Made by a program: the position numbers and the translations under genes
Origin: Bacteroides muris (ex Afrizal et al. 2022)
GTDB taxonomy: Bacteria > Bacteroidota > Bacteroidia > Bacteroidales > Bacteroidaceae
Direction: 5' to 3'
NCBI RefSeq assembly: GCF_004793475.1
Contig: NZ_SRYZ01000015.1
Coordinates: 1 to 64,000 of the forward strand
Length of the DNA: 64,000 bases
Notes under the pieces: model-generated
Seen by the model: only the letters and a program-made list of their open reading frames with translations
Databases searched by the model: none
Told to the model about the DNA's origin: nothing
Part shown: piece by piece, positions 1 to 8,390 of the stretch
Layout: the number at the start of each line of letters is the position of its first letter
Position numbering within the stretch: the stretch's first letter is position 1

Positions 1-27
1 GCAAAAGAAACAGTAACAATAAAAAGT

Positions 28-345
28 ATGTATATGGAAATCGTATCAATTGAAAGAAAGACCTTTGAGGCGATGGTCGCCAAGTTCGACCGTTTCGTCA
101 GTCGCATGGATGCCATCTGCCGGCGGCACGGAGAGAAGACAATGGGCGGGTGGATGGACAATCAGGACGTTTGCCGGATGCTCAACATCAGCCCACGCAC
201 ATTGCAGACGCTTCGGGACAACGGGACGCTGGCTTACTCGCAGATAAACCACAAGACCTACTACCGTCCCGATGATGTGCAGCGCATTGTTTCCGTTGTG
301 GAGGACAGGCGCAAGGAAGCAAAGTTCAAAGGAAGAACTATATAA
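28..345 (+). CDS. Helix-turn-helix (excisionase-like) protein
   Basis: Small DNA-binding protein of 105 residues. The second half holds a MerR/excisionase-type winged helix: 'NQDVCRMLNISPRTLQTLR', then a turn and the wing 'YSQINHKTYYRPDDVQRIV'. Proteins of this kind (for example Xis2c and Xis2d of CTnDOT-type elements) help integrases with excision or regulate element genes. A similar gene follows 53 bp downstream and two tyrosine integrases lie nearby on the other strand, which fits a role in element mobility; that role is inferred. An ATG at 34 is an equally good start. The N-terminal 45 residues look helical and have no recognised domain. Confidence 0.8.
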   Translation: MYMEIVSIERKTFEAMVAKFDRFVSRMDAICRRHGEKTMGGWMDNQDVCRMLNISPRTLQTLRDNGTLAYSQINHKTYYRPDDVQRIVSVVEDRRKEAKFKGRTI

Positions 346-398
346 ACTTGATGAAATGAACGAAGTAAACTAACAATACTCACTAAATCCAAAGTAAC

Positions 399-704
399 AT
401 GAATGAACTGATTAACAAGGACAACGAGTGGATAATCCACTTCATGGGCAGTCTCGACCGTCTTTTGGACAGCTTCGAGCATCTGACCGCCAATTACCGC
501 CCGACACTGAACGGTGAACGTTTCTTCACTGACAAGGAGGTGTCGGCACGGTTGAAGGTGAGCCGCCGAACACTTCAGGATTATCGCAACGAGGGGCGTA
601 TCGCCTATATCCAGTTGGGTGGCAAAATCCTCTACCGTGAATCCGACATCGAAAGGATGCTTGCTGACGGCTACCGTTCCGCCTATCGGCTGACAGGCAC
701 ATGA
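399..704 (+). CDS. Second helix-turn-helix (excisionase-like) protein
   Basis: A 101-residue paralogue of the preceding gene. It has the same architecture: a short helical N-terminus, then 'DKEVSARLKVSRRTLQDYR' and the wing 'YIQLGGKILYRESDIERML'. The two genes probably form one transcript. Paired small helix-turn-helix proteins are typical of Bacteroides integrative elements, where they act as excision factors or regulators. The exact role here is inferred from neighbourhood. A strong hairpin starts about 70 bp after the stop codon. Confidence 0.8.
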   Translation: MNELINKDNEWIIHFMGSLDRLLDSFEHLTANYRPTLNGERFFTDKEVSARLKVSRRTLQDYRNEGRIAYIQLGGKILYRESDIERMLADGYRSAYRLTGT

Positions 705-774
705 TTTTCTTGAAGGAGCGCGGTTTGCCGTCTGCCCTATGGTTGCGGAGCAATGGACTTTTAACATAAAGAAA

Positions 775-833
775 AAAGGAATGGCTTACAGATGAAGCAC
801 CAATATCCTGCTTCGCCTGTAAGCCATTCCTTT
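775..833. terminator. Strong hairpin after the HTH gene pair
   Basis: Inverted repeat with a perfect 17-bp stem (775-791 pairs with 817-833) and a second short stem inside (GAAGCA at 794-799, TGCTTC at 809-814). The flanks are A-rich on the left and T-rich on the right, so it could end transcription from either side. The rest of the gap 705-1044 shows no convincing gene. A TACCTTTG box at 998-1005 points right, but no gene follows it on that strand. Confidence 0.65.
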
Positions 834-1044
834 CTATCTTCTGATTTCCCGCCAGTCGCTTGTTTCCGTTGCCGGATGCTCTAAAAGCGTGTGGCAGGCA
901 GTGGCAAGGTTTTCGGGCCGAATACGCTCCACAGGAGGAAGATTCTGCCCGAAACGGCTTGCCGCCCGACCTTGCCAATGCCGTCAAAGCCACATGCTAC
1001 CTTTGCATCCGTGCATCGGGAACGAGTGGCTGGCGGGATGAACC

Positions 1045-1419
1045 TCAACTATACCATCGGTTGTTATCCCTGCCACAGGAAACAAACAATGTAACCGGAG
1101 TTCCTCTCTTAGTGCCACTAATTTCATTTATTATAAACCGTCTGAACAAGACACTCTCTTTACTGCATATCCTGAATGCAACGGCTATAATCACTTCAAT
1201 GTTATAGACATCGTAACTGATGCCATCCGATTGCTTGACATACTTCATCGTGTCAAATTTGTTCAGTTCCTTGTTCTTGTAAATGGTATGAATCGCCTTG
1301 CGGACATCGCATGAGAACACACCGAACAGGTCGGCTATCTCAAATTGTGTCATCCACACGGGTGCTGTCGGCATAATGACTACACCCGTTTCACTGATTG
1401 TTATTATTCCTCTGTCCAT
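1045..1419 (-). CDS. Small hypothetical protein of the mobile element (RhuM-like start)
   Basis: A 124-residue protein, not firmly recognised. The region 'MTQFEIADLFGVFSCDVRKAI' resembles the N-terminal part of RhuM-type and related proteins, a likely helix-turn-helix, followed by a segment reading 'GISYDVYNIEVIIAVAFRI'. There is no signal peptide or membrane segment. It lies 21 bp upstream of the first integrase gene on the same strand, in a position where these elements often carry small accessory proteins. A regulatory role is possible but unproven. Confidence 0.6.
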   Translation of the reverse strand: MDRGIITISETGVVIMPTAPVWMTQFEIADLFGVFSCDVRKAIHTIYKNKELNKFDTMKYVKQSDGISYDVYNIEVIIAVAFRICSKESVLFRRFIINEISGTKRGTPVTLFVSCGRDNNRWYS

Positions 1420-1440
1420 AATGTACTGAATTGATACTGT

Positions 1441-2661
1441 TTACTTATTGTTGTCTGTCTTTTCGCCGATAGATTGTATTTTCCTGCGTTCCATCAGCTT
1501 GTCCATATCTCTGGAGATTTTATCATCGGTTATCCGTGCATACCCCTGTGTCGTCCGGATATTGGAATGTCCCATCATTTTAGCGATGCTCTCGATAGGT
1601 ATATCCGATGAAATCAGGAACGTACCGAAGCTATGCCGACTTTGATGATAGGACAAGTTGTCTTCTTTCCCTATGATTACACCCAGCTCATGAATCTCAA
1701 ACCACAGGGCATCCCGATTGGGAAGCGGGAACACGGGATGTTCATCGTCAGTCGTGTTGTACAGCGACAATATCCGCTCCGCTATGGGATGCAGTGGAAT
1801 GAACGCCTCTATCTTTGTCTTCTTGCGGTTGATGCGGATGTACCGCCTACCATCCGCATTCGTCCCGATATGATGTGGATGCAGGAGCATTATATCCACA
1901 TACGCCAGTCCGGTCAGGGTCGAAAAGATGAAAGCCCGTCTTGCCAGTTCCATCCGCTTGTCATACATCGGGGTGGAAAGTATCTTCTTGAACTCCTCAC
2001 GGCTGATATACCTGTGCCTTGCCTCCGGCTTGGTTTCATATTCCATTTCCTCACAAGGGTTCACGCGGATAATCTCCTTATCGACTGCCAGATACAGCAG
2101 GCGGTTCAACCAACGCAGGCAATGGTTGGTTTGGGAAGCCCCGAAATTCTTGCATCTCTTCAAAAACGCTTTGTAGGCTTTGCCGAAGTCTTCCGTGACT
2201 TCTTCAAGGCCTATGTCTTTCTTGCCCAAAGACATGAGATAATTTGTCAGGTACTTCTGGTAATACATTGAACTCCGATAGGAAGAAGTTGAGTCTATTT
2301 CCTCGGAATGTTTCTTCAAACGCTCCCTTTCCCATTCCCCCATTTGCAGGAGGGTCGTCGGATGGATGTTGTTCAAGGTGATATGGTTCTTCAGCATCTC
2401 CGCACTGACCACACCTTGCGATTTCAGTATCTCTAAGTAGGCTTCTTCCATCAGGCGCAGGTATTCCCGTAAACGGCTGTTCTCCCTTGCGGACTTTATC
2501 TCGTTCTTCCTGCCGTTCCAGTCTTCCGGTCTGCAATAAATTCCGGGACTGATGACGGTCTGTTTGCCGTCAATGGTTATACGACACAATACGGCGGTCG
2601 TACCGTCAGCCTTTACCTTGCTGCGGTTGATGTAGGGTAATAATGAAAATGTACTTCGCAT
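1441..2661 (-). CDS. Tyrosine site-specific integrase (IntDOT-like), first of two
   Basis: A 406-residue tyrosine recombinase: N-terminal arm-binding region (about 1-95), core-binding SAM-like domain (about 110-210) and catalytic domain (about 220-390). Visible catalytic residues are H339 and R342 in 'YHQSRHSFGTF', H365 in 'MMGHSNIRTT' and the nucleophile Y374. The first catalytic arginine, expected in 'TGLR', is replaced by alanine (TGLAYVD, residue 253). IntDOT of CTnDOT is known to lack this arginine too. It lies 15 bp downstream of a second integrase on the same strand, so the two are probably co-transcribed. It likely catalyses integration and excision of the element. Confidence 0.93.
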   Translation of the reverse strand: MRSTFSLLPYINRSKVKADGTTAVLCRITIDGKQTVISPGIYCRPEDWNGRKNEIKSARENSRLREYLRLMEEAYLEILKSQGVVSAEMLKNHITLNNIHPTTLLQMGEWERERLKKHSEEIDSTSSYRSSMYYQKYLTNYLMSLGKKDIGLEEVTEDFGKAYKAFLKRCKNFGASQTNHCLRWLNRLLYLAVDKEIIRVNPCEEMEYETKPEARHRYISREEFKKILSTPMYDKRMELARRAFIFSTLTGLAYVDIMLLHPHHIGTNADGRRYIRINRKKTKIEAFIPLHPIAERILSLYNTTDDEHPVFPLPNRDALWFEIHELGVIIGKEDNLSYHQSRHSFGTFLISSDIPIESIAKMMGHSNIRTTQGYARITDDKISRDMDKLMERRKIQSIGEKTDNNK

Positions 2662-2676
2662 ATTATTCTTTAAGTG

Positions 2677-3906
2677 TTAAAGAGTGAGTTTGAAATCTTC
2701 GGTCGCTTTAATGAACTTGTCCATGTCCTCAAATAGTTTTTTCGGGCTTACACGGGCATATACCTGAGTGGTGGAGATATCGGAGTGTCCCAACATCCTG
2801 CTGATGGTCTCTATCGGAACGCCTGCTTCAAGCGTTATCAACGAGGCAAAGCTATGGCGGGCCTGATGGTAGCACAAGTCATCCTTGATTCCTGACAATG
2901 CCGCCAACGCTTTCATGTGCCTTCTGAGATTTGACCAGCGAAGTAAAGGAAACAAGGTTTCCCTGTCCTCACTATGGTACTTATTGATAAGCGCAATAGC
3001 TTCGGGCAATAGTTTTACGCTGGCACGGAGTTCGTTCTTCTTTCTGCGGTATTTCAGCCACAAAGCCCCGTCCTTATCCGTATATAAATTGGTATGTGTA
3101 ATTGAAACGACATCTGCATAAGAGACTCCGGTATAGCATCCGAAGAGAAACATATCCCTTGCCAGCATGTGGGATTTGCGGTAAGCAGGTATTTCCACAT
3201 CCCGGATTTTCTCAAACGATTCACGGTTTAATGCCCGTGGTGTCGTTTCAGTCTTCTTCGGCAAGGTAAAATGCTGGAAATGGCTCCTGTCGGCATACCC
3301 CTTCTTATAAGCCAGACGGCATATCTTCTTCAGGATGGCAAGATGATGGCGGACGGTATCTATCGCATATCCCTTGTTTTCCATAGCGAATGCTTGATAG
3401 TCGTGGATGAACTGTTCCGTCAGTTGCCCGAATGACAGGTCCTTGACCTTGTACTGATGCTCGATGAACTCTCCGAGGGTCAGACGCATATAGTGATAGC
3501 CGGGATAAGTTCCTTTCGCGCGGTCTATGCCGATACGGGCTTTGAGGTCGTCACAGACAACATCCGTCATTTTCATGAGAGTCATCTGTGTTTCCATGCT
3601 GCCTTGAAAATGATTCTTCACATCAGTGGCTTCAAAATCCACTTTACGACTCACAAGGCTGTTGAAAGCGTTGTTCACCGCCAACAGCAGTTTTTCAATC
3701 CTGGCATTGGTTTCCACCGCTTCCTTGCTCTTGCCGTTCAGACGGCTTTCACGGGGATTCCACAGTTCGGGAGTGCAGGACAGCTTAGATCCGAACTGCG
3801 CCATCGTGCGGTTCACGGTTATGCGTCCCATGATGGGAGCCTTGCCCGACTTGTCCAGTCCGCTCTTTTTGAGGTAGAGCAGCACCTTGAATTTTTCTAC
3901 TTTCAT
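2677..3906 (-). CDS. Tyrosine site-specific integrase (IntDOT-like), second of two
   Basis: A 409-residue tyrosine recombinase with the same three-part layout as its downstream neighbour but only distant sequence similarity. Catalytic residues visible: H347 and R350 in 'CYHQARHSFAS', H374 in 'MLGHSDISTT' and the nucleophile Y383. The usual first arginine is serine here (TGVSYAD, residue 262), as reported for IntDOT. It is promoter-proximal, and its upstream region (3907-4200) is the presumed end of the element. Two integrases in tandem may act together or serve different target sites; which one drives movement cannot be told from sequence. Confidence 0.93.
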   Translation of the reverse strand: MKVEKFKVLLYLKKSGLDKSGKAPIMGRITVNRTMAQFGSKLSCTPELWNPRESRLNGKSKEAVETNARIEKLLLAVNNAFNSLVSRKVDFEATDVKNHFQGSMETQMTLMKMTDVVCDDLKARIGIDRAKGTYPGYHYMRLTLGEFIEHQYKVKDLSFGQLTEQFIHDYQAFAMENKGYAIDTVRHHLAILKKICRLAYKKGYADRSHFQHFTLPKKTETTPRALNRESFEKIRDVEIPAYRKSHMLARDMFLFGCYTGVSYADVVSITHTNLYTDKDGALWLKYRRKKNELRASVKLLPEAIALINKYHSEDRETLFPLLRWSNLRRHMKALAALSGIKDDLCYHQARHSFASLITLEAGVPIETISRMLGHSDISTTQVYARVSPKKLFEDMDKFIKATEDFKLTL

Positions 3907-4200
3907 ACGCTTATATTTTTTAGTGCAAAATTACTTGCCGTATAAGCGTTCCTTGACATGCAAAACACTGTGTATGAGCGCAAATAAAACGGTGAGGGTT
4001 TCTTTTCATTGCCTGCCGTTACCTATTCCTGTTTCGGTAACTGCCCGGCTAACGGTTTGGTAACTGAACAACCTCAATATTCCGTTGCCGTTTGCATTTT
4101 CTCTACTTGGCAGAATGCTGAAATACCGTTCATTTCAAACGACTTACGTTTAATCTTTACCTCTCTGTGTTTCTTTGCATAGCCTATCACTTTTCACGGA
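3907..4200. other. Presumed end of the integrative element, with repeated GGTAAC motifs
   Basis: There is no gene here. GGTAACTG occurs as a direct repeat at 4036-4043 and 4059-4066, 23 bp apart, and GTTACC (the reverse complement of GGTAAC) lies at 4018-4023. This spacing next to an integrase gene is what arm-type integrase sites look like. The right limit coincides with the premature end of the acyltransferase gene at 4201, so the crossover site is probably near 4190-4205. Both points are inference. Confidence 0.4.
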
Positions 4201-5073
4201 TTACGCCATAGCTATGCAGCCGTTAAGGGTAAAGAAGGTAGCAGTGACAAGGAACAGCATTCCTGTAGGGTCGAAGGCGAATACGGGTAGAAACGCCTTG
4301 GACAGAATGGTGAAAATGGGCGAGAAAAGGAGTATGACCAGCGTATTACGCCCTATAAAAAAGGTGAGCCACCGGACTTGTGCAGACAGATAATTGTAGA
4401 TTGCCAACAACAGGCTGATGGAAAGCCAGGTGATGGCGACTCCTGCCAGAGTACCCCTATCCAGATTGGCGGGAAAACAGCATAGTATGACGAATGGGAC
4501 AATGGCAAGAGGTGTGCCGCGAAAGACCTGTGTAAAACGAAGCCCGCTTTGGCTCACTATTATGCCGATAAGGAAATAGAGGGCATTGGAGAAGTTCATC
4601 AATCCTCCGCAATAGGAAAGGGCAAACAGGCAGACACCAGCCACAACCAGTCGGGAGACCACTGACAACCGTACATAGCGGAACGTGATGTAATAGATGA
4701 GGCTGCACAGAATCAGCGTATGCAGATACCAGTAAGGACCCATCGGATGAAGGAATATCTTGTCAATCAGTACGGCGGGAGTGATTTCAGCCACGCTTTC
4801 GCGTACGGGCAGGAAATGCGACATCACTGTGTAGGCTGCCTCCATACAAACATACGGAATGAAAATCCATAGGAACTTGCGGAGAAAGCTTCGGGCATCC
4901 TTCCGGTTGTTGGCCAGATAGCCCGAAATAATCAGGAAAGCGGACATGTGGAACGTATAGACGATTTGTTTCGCATACGGATACTTGTCGCCTATATGTA
5001 CAAGGTGAAAAATAATCATCAGGATAATGAAGATACATTTCAGATAATCTATCTCTTTGACACGGTTTTCCAT
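4201..5073 (-). CDS. Acyltransferase family 3 membrane protein, probably truncated at its C-terminus
   Basis: An integral-membrane acyltransferase of the family that O-acetylates cell-surface sugars (Acyl_transf_3 fold). The N-terminus 'EIDYLKCIFIILMIIFHL' contains the first membrane helix and the family's conserved histidine, followed by 'PYWYLHTLILCSLIYY' and about eight hydrophobic helices. At 290 residues it is shorter than the usual 330-350, and it stops inside what should be a late membrane helix ('FTLNGCIAMA'). The stop lies exactly where the integrative element begins, so insertion probably replaced the natural 3' end with a new stop codon. Whether the shortened protein works is unknown. 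Confidence 0.8.
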   Translation of the reverse strand: MENRVKEIDYLKCIFIILMIIFHLVHIGDKYPYAKQIVYTFHMSAFLIISGYLANNRKDARSFLRKFLWIFIPYVCMEAAYTVMSHFLPVRESVAEITPAVLIDKIFLHPMGPYWYLHTLILCSLIYYITFRYVRLSVVSRLVVAGVCLFALSYCGGLMNFSNALYFLIGIIVSQSGLRFTQVFRGTPLAIVPFVILCCFPANLDRGTLAGVAITWLSISLLLAIYNYLSAQVRWLTFFIGRNTLVILLFSPIFTILSKAFLPVFAFDPTGMLFLVTATFFTLNGCIAMA

Positions 5074-5213
5074 GAACGATGAGGTTTGCTAGTTGTATTT
5101 CAGGGCGTAAAGATAATATAAGTTGCACATAATTCAAGCTTCTTGGAACGTTTTGATAGATGTGAAATTCTCACTTTGGGCATCCGAAACGAAGAGTGTG
5201 AGCAAATAATTAG

Positions 5214-5221
5214 TATTTTTG
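5214..5221 (+). promoter_or_regulatory. Bacteroidetes -7 box before the thioredoxin-like lipoprotein
   Basis: TATTTTTG matches TAnnTTTG and lies 38 bp before the ATG at 5260. I see no good -33 TTTG at the expected spacing. Confidence 0.5.
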
Positions 5222-5259
5222 CACCTGTTATTTATCTCGAAATTATCCGATTGTGAAAG

Positions 5260-6210
5260 ATGAAAAAACAACTGTCTTATGCTCTTTTAATAGGGCTGGT
5301 TGCTTGTGCATGTGTACGTCCCAAGTCTGCTGAAACCGCTAAAGAACCGGTGGCTGGGCAAGACAGTACACAGAGTTTCGAACTGCCGGCCATTCCTGCT
5401 ACCCTTACCTCTGTTGCCCAAAGAGAAGATTATCTGATTCGACATTATTGGGACCACTTTCCGATTGCCGCCCAGACAACAGTTTTTCCTTGTGAGAAAA
5501 AAGGAATAGAGCAAGCTTGGGTTAACTTCTGTTATTTGCTTCTTCCCTGCCCCGAGGACTATTCGGAAGCTCGTATCAAGGAAACTTTTCATAAATTTCT
5601 CGTCAATAAGGTTGTCCTCAAACATTTCATGGGGTTGGCCGATAAATATTGGTACGATCCAAACTCGCCCATCCGCAATGAAGAGTTTTATATCGCTATG
5701 CTCGAAACCATATTGCGTGCCCCGGTACTGACCGATACGGAGAAACTCGTTCCCGAAGCCCGTTACGAGCTGGCGCAGAAAAACCGGAAAGGCAGTCGCG
5801 CCATCGATTTTGTCTACACTCTGAAATCCGGCAAGCAGGGTACTCTACATGCACTCCGGTCGGACTATACCCTCTTGTTTATCAACAATCCCGGTTGCCA
5901 TGCTTGCGAAGCCGTCATTTCCGAATTGAAAAGCTCCGCACTGGTGAGCCGCATGCTTGCCGACCATGAGCTCACCCTCCTTGCCATGTATACAGACGAA
6001 AATCTTTCAGAATGGAACGAACACCTTTCGGACTTTCCGAAGGAATGGATAAACGGCTATGATTCCGGACAGCTCATCAATGCCGGACAATTGTATGACT
6101 TGCGAGCCATCCCTACGCTTTATCTGCTTGATGCAGAAAAGAATGTACTGCTGAAGGATGCTCCTTTTGCACAGATAGAAGAGTATTTGATTCTTCATCC
6201 CGTTCTCTGA
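5260..6210 (+). CDS. DUF5106-type thioredoxin-fold lipoprotein
   Basis: A 316-residue exported protein. The leader 'MKKQLSYALLIGLVAC' ends in a lipobox, so it is probably anchored to a membrane from the periplasmic or outer side. The middle part (about 45-180) matches what is called DUF5106 in Bacteroidetes, and the C-terminal third is a thioredoxin fold with the redox motif C213-H-A-C216 in 'NPGCHACEAV' and a cis-proline region in 'LRAIPTLYLLD'. It may reduce or isomerise disulfides in envelope proteins; its substrate is unknown. It stands alone between the truncated acyltransferase and the pilus operon. Confidence 0.82.
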   Translation: MKKQLSYALLIGLVACACVRPKSAETAKEPVAGQDSTQSFELPAIPATLTSVAQREDYLIRHYWDHFPIAAQTTVFPCEKKGIEQAWVNFCYLLLPCPEDYSEARIKETFHKFLVNKVVLKHFMGLADKYWYDPNSPIRNEEFYIAMLETILRAPVLTDTEKLVPEARYELAQKNRKGSRAIDFVYTLKSGKQGTLHALRSDYTLLFINNPGCHACEAVISELKSSALVSRMLADHELTLLAMYTDENLSEWNEHLSDFPKEWINGYDSGQLINAGQLYDLRAIPTLYLLDAEKNVLLKDAPFAQIEEYLILHPVL

Positions 6211-6297
6211 TTCTAATTGCCATACGGCGAATCAGGAGCATCTGGAGAGGCTGTATATAGGTCGTTTTCTTTTTTTAAGAAAAATAAGCACTATTCA

Positions 6298-6329
6298 TTT
6301 GTTTGCGTTGTATCAAATTAATAATTTTG
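6298..6329 (+). promoter_or_regulatory. Promoter of the pilus operon
   Basis: TTTG at 6298-6301 and again at 6302-6305; the first is 20 bp from TAATTTTG at 6322-6329. This matches the Bacteroidetes consensus TTTG-N19-21-TAnnTTTG. The first gene of the pilus operon starts 48 bp downstream. No inverted repeats flank it, so I see no sign of promoter inversion here. Confidence 0.75.
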
Positions 6330-6376
6330 CGACCGTTTTTAAAATTAAGCATAATAAATAGTAAAAATACGGTCTC

Positions 6377-7063
6377 ATGAAGAGAAAGTTTTTGGTTGTT
6401 TTTATGTTGAGTTGCTGTATGGCGAACCCAGCGGTGTTGTATGCGCAAGAACAATCCGTACAGCATTTGAAAAGTGAAAAAAATGTTACTAGCCTGAGTG
6501 ATGGCTCTCTCCACTTCGAAACGGAAGACTCGCTCAGAAAGAAGAAGCCGCGTGTGGCGGTGGGTACAAACCTGCTTTCATGGATAGGGTTTCGTCCGGA
6601 CTTATCGTATACTACATACGGAGGCAATGTGTATGCTGAATATTATTGGGGAAAACGCTACTCTCTGAAGGGCACTTTTGCCTATTGCGAGCACTCTTAC
6701 AAAGGAGGAAACCGTTTTCAGGGATTTACTTCCTATGTACTCGAACCGCGCTTCTGGCTCAAGAAAGACGAAGTGTACAAGGGTTTCTTTGTGGGTGTCT
6801 ACGGTCAGATAGGAGACTTTAACGACCGCATACCGGAAGCCAACCATACCGGACATTTTCATAGCGAAGGCGTTTCGGCGGGCTATCTTCAGCCTGTCTG
6901 GAAAGGGCTTGCTGTAGAGTTGAATGTGCGTGCAGGTTATCGTCATTCCGATGTGAAGAAGTATGTGCTGAACGAAAAAGGCGACAGATGTCTGTGCCGT
7001 AAGTTCAAGAGGGATGAGTTTGTGTTGACGGGGTTCTGCCTGAATCTGCTTTATCGGTTCTGA
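6377..7063 (+). CDS. DUF3575 outer-membrane protein at the head of a pilus operon
   Basis: A 228-residue exported protein with a cleavable signal peptide (after 'VLYAQ'). The mature part is rich in alternating aromatic residues and ends in 'GFCLNLLYRF', a beta-barrel-like C-terminus with a terminal phenylalanine. It fits the DUF3575 family, which often opens Mfa/FimA-type fimbrial operons in Bacteroidales. A role in anchoring or export of pilus subunits is inferred from context. The next gene starts 70 bp downstream on the same strand. Confidence 0.8.
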   Translation: MKRKFLVVFMLSCCMANPAVLYAQEQSVQHLKSEKNVTSLSDGSLHFETEDSLRKKKPRVAVGTNLLSWIGFRPDLSYTTYGGNVYAEYYWGKRYSLKGTFAYCEHSYKGGNRFQGFTSYVLEPRFWLKKDEVYKGFFVGVYGQIGDFNDRIPEANHTGHFHSEGVSAGYLQPVWKGLAVELNVRAGYRHSDVKKYVLNEKGDRCLCRKFKRDEFVLTGFCLNLLYRF

Positions 7064-7133
7064 TGTATCACACTTGTTTTCGTGTTCCGGTGAAGACTTT
7101 GCGATAGAAACAAAATCAATTAGTTTTTTAGAT

Positions 7134-8369
7134 ATGAAAAGAATTTTTTATTCCGTTTTGGCGGTAATGATGCTGTGTTGTGCAGCGTGTACTCGTTCAG
7201 AAGAAGAAGGAGTATTGCCCGAGGGTGGCAAGTCGGGTCAAAAAGTATTTGTGAGAATTGAAAACGTACAAGTGCCTAAGGTACGTATGATAGAAGACGA
7301 AAAGAATGATAAGACAGAGAGCGCTGTGGAGTTTCAGAGTGGCTATCTGTTTTTCCTTACCCCAAAAGGACAGGTGAGAACCCATTACAGCATTGTGAGC
7401 AATGAGGAAGATGTGGATGATGAAGGACACAAGCTGTCGTTGAAGCAGATACAAGAGGGACATACGTTCACGGGTATCTCAGGAGATGTGTCCAAGGTCT
7501 ATATCGTGGGTAATGTGACCAGTGATGAATTGAACGACCAGGATATTCATAGTGGAGACCTTCCTTTCATATCCGACATACACCTCAAGAAAATCTCTCT
7601 GGGCAACCAGCACGCAGACAACATGAATCATGTGGCACTTGCCGGCATAGAGGGGTTGACAGATGGAGGTGCAGGCATGAAGGAAGCCACGGTAACTTTG
7701 TCTCCCCTCTGCGCCCGTCTGGAGATAGGCAAGATTACGACCGACCAGACCATCCTTGATTACAAACTGGACGGTGTTTATGTGGCCGGATTCTATGAGA
7801 AAATGCCTTTGAATCAGCAGTGCGTCGAGTCTGACTGGGTATCTCCGGATTATGCGACCAGTGATGTGGAAGCTGAGTTGAAAACCTTTTATACCCGATA
7901 TGGCTGGATGGCCGATTGCATTGAGTTTAGCAAGGTGCAGGAACAGACAGAGGACGGCCACAATGTTTATTCTTTCTATCCTGAGGCCACTCAGAGCAAG
8001 AAGTGGGCTTATCCGTTCTTTGCCATTGAAGAGCCTGCCGAAGGTGTGGAACCTTATAAAGGCCATCTGGGCGTTCACCTTCTCTTGAAACTGTCCGGGA
8101 TGACAGTGAAACTTTATGACGAGACCACCAACAGCTGGGAAGAGAAAAAACTGGAAGGGGTACGTTATATCAATCTTAACCGGTTCGTGAGAAGCCATTC
8201 GGCCCATGCGGACGCTGTGAACTTCTACAATGGACATATCTACAAGATAGATGAAATCAAGTTTGGAACTACCAACCTCTCAGACAAGATTATGCCGACG
8301 GACGTAAGTGTCAAGGTTACGGTGAGTGTTGCTCCTTGGAAGATTGATAATATTTATCCTGCATTGTAA
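7134..8369 (+). CDS. Fimbrillin family lipoprotein (Mfa1/FimA-like pilin)
   Basis: Likely major or accessory pilin of a type V pilus. The chosen start (7134) gives a clean lipoprotein leader, 'MKRIFYSVLAVMMLCCAAC'; an upstream in-frame ATG at 7074 would bury this signal. The protein is 411 residues from this start. Type V pilins are made as lipoproteins, cleaved at the surface and joined by strand exchange. The two-domain layout (a beta-rich N-terminal part with 'LSPLCARLEIGKI', and a C-terminal part ending 'VKVTVSVAPWKIDNIYPAL') agrees with Mfa1-like proteins. It is followed after 21 bp by a FimB/Mfa2-type gene. Confidence 0.82.
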   Translation: MKRIFYSVLAVMMLCCAACTRSEEEGVLPEGGKSGQKVFVRIENVQVPKVRMIEDEKNDKTESAVEFQSGYLFFLTPKGQVRTHYSIVSNEEDVDDEGHKLSLKQIQEGHTFTGISGDVSKVYIVGNVTSDELNDQDIHSGDLPFISDIHLKKISLGNQHADNMNHVALAGIEGLTDGGAGMKEATVTLSPLCARLEIGKITTDQTILDYKLDGVYVAGFYEKMPLNQQCVESDWVSPDYATSDVEAELKTFYTRYGWMADCIEFSKVQEQTEDGHNVYSFYPEATQSKKWAYPFFAIEEPAEGVEPYKGHLGVHLLLKLSGMTVKLYDETTNSWEEKKLEGVRYINLNRFVRSHSAHADAVNFYNGHIYKIDEIKFGTTNLSDKIMPTDVSVKVTVSVAPWKIDNIYPAL

Positions 8370-8390
8370 AAGGCAACGGTTCAGGTGCTT

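Noticed and set aside
860..1207. Possible plus-strand gene between the HTH pair and the integrases
   Set aside because: The frame has no recognisable domain, overlaps the minus-strand gene at 1045-1419 and has no promoter at its start.
1441..3906. The two integrases as the invertases of the promoters at 40 and 56 kb
   Set aside because: They sit at the end of an integrative element with excisionase-like genes, far from both promoters. The link cannot be excluded but nothing in the sequence supports it.
6211..6376. Invertible promoter in front of the pilus operon
   Set aside because: Pilus and capsule operons in Bacteroides are often phase variable, so I looked for inverted repeats around 6298-6329 and found none of useful length.
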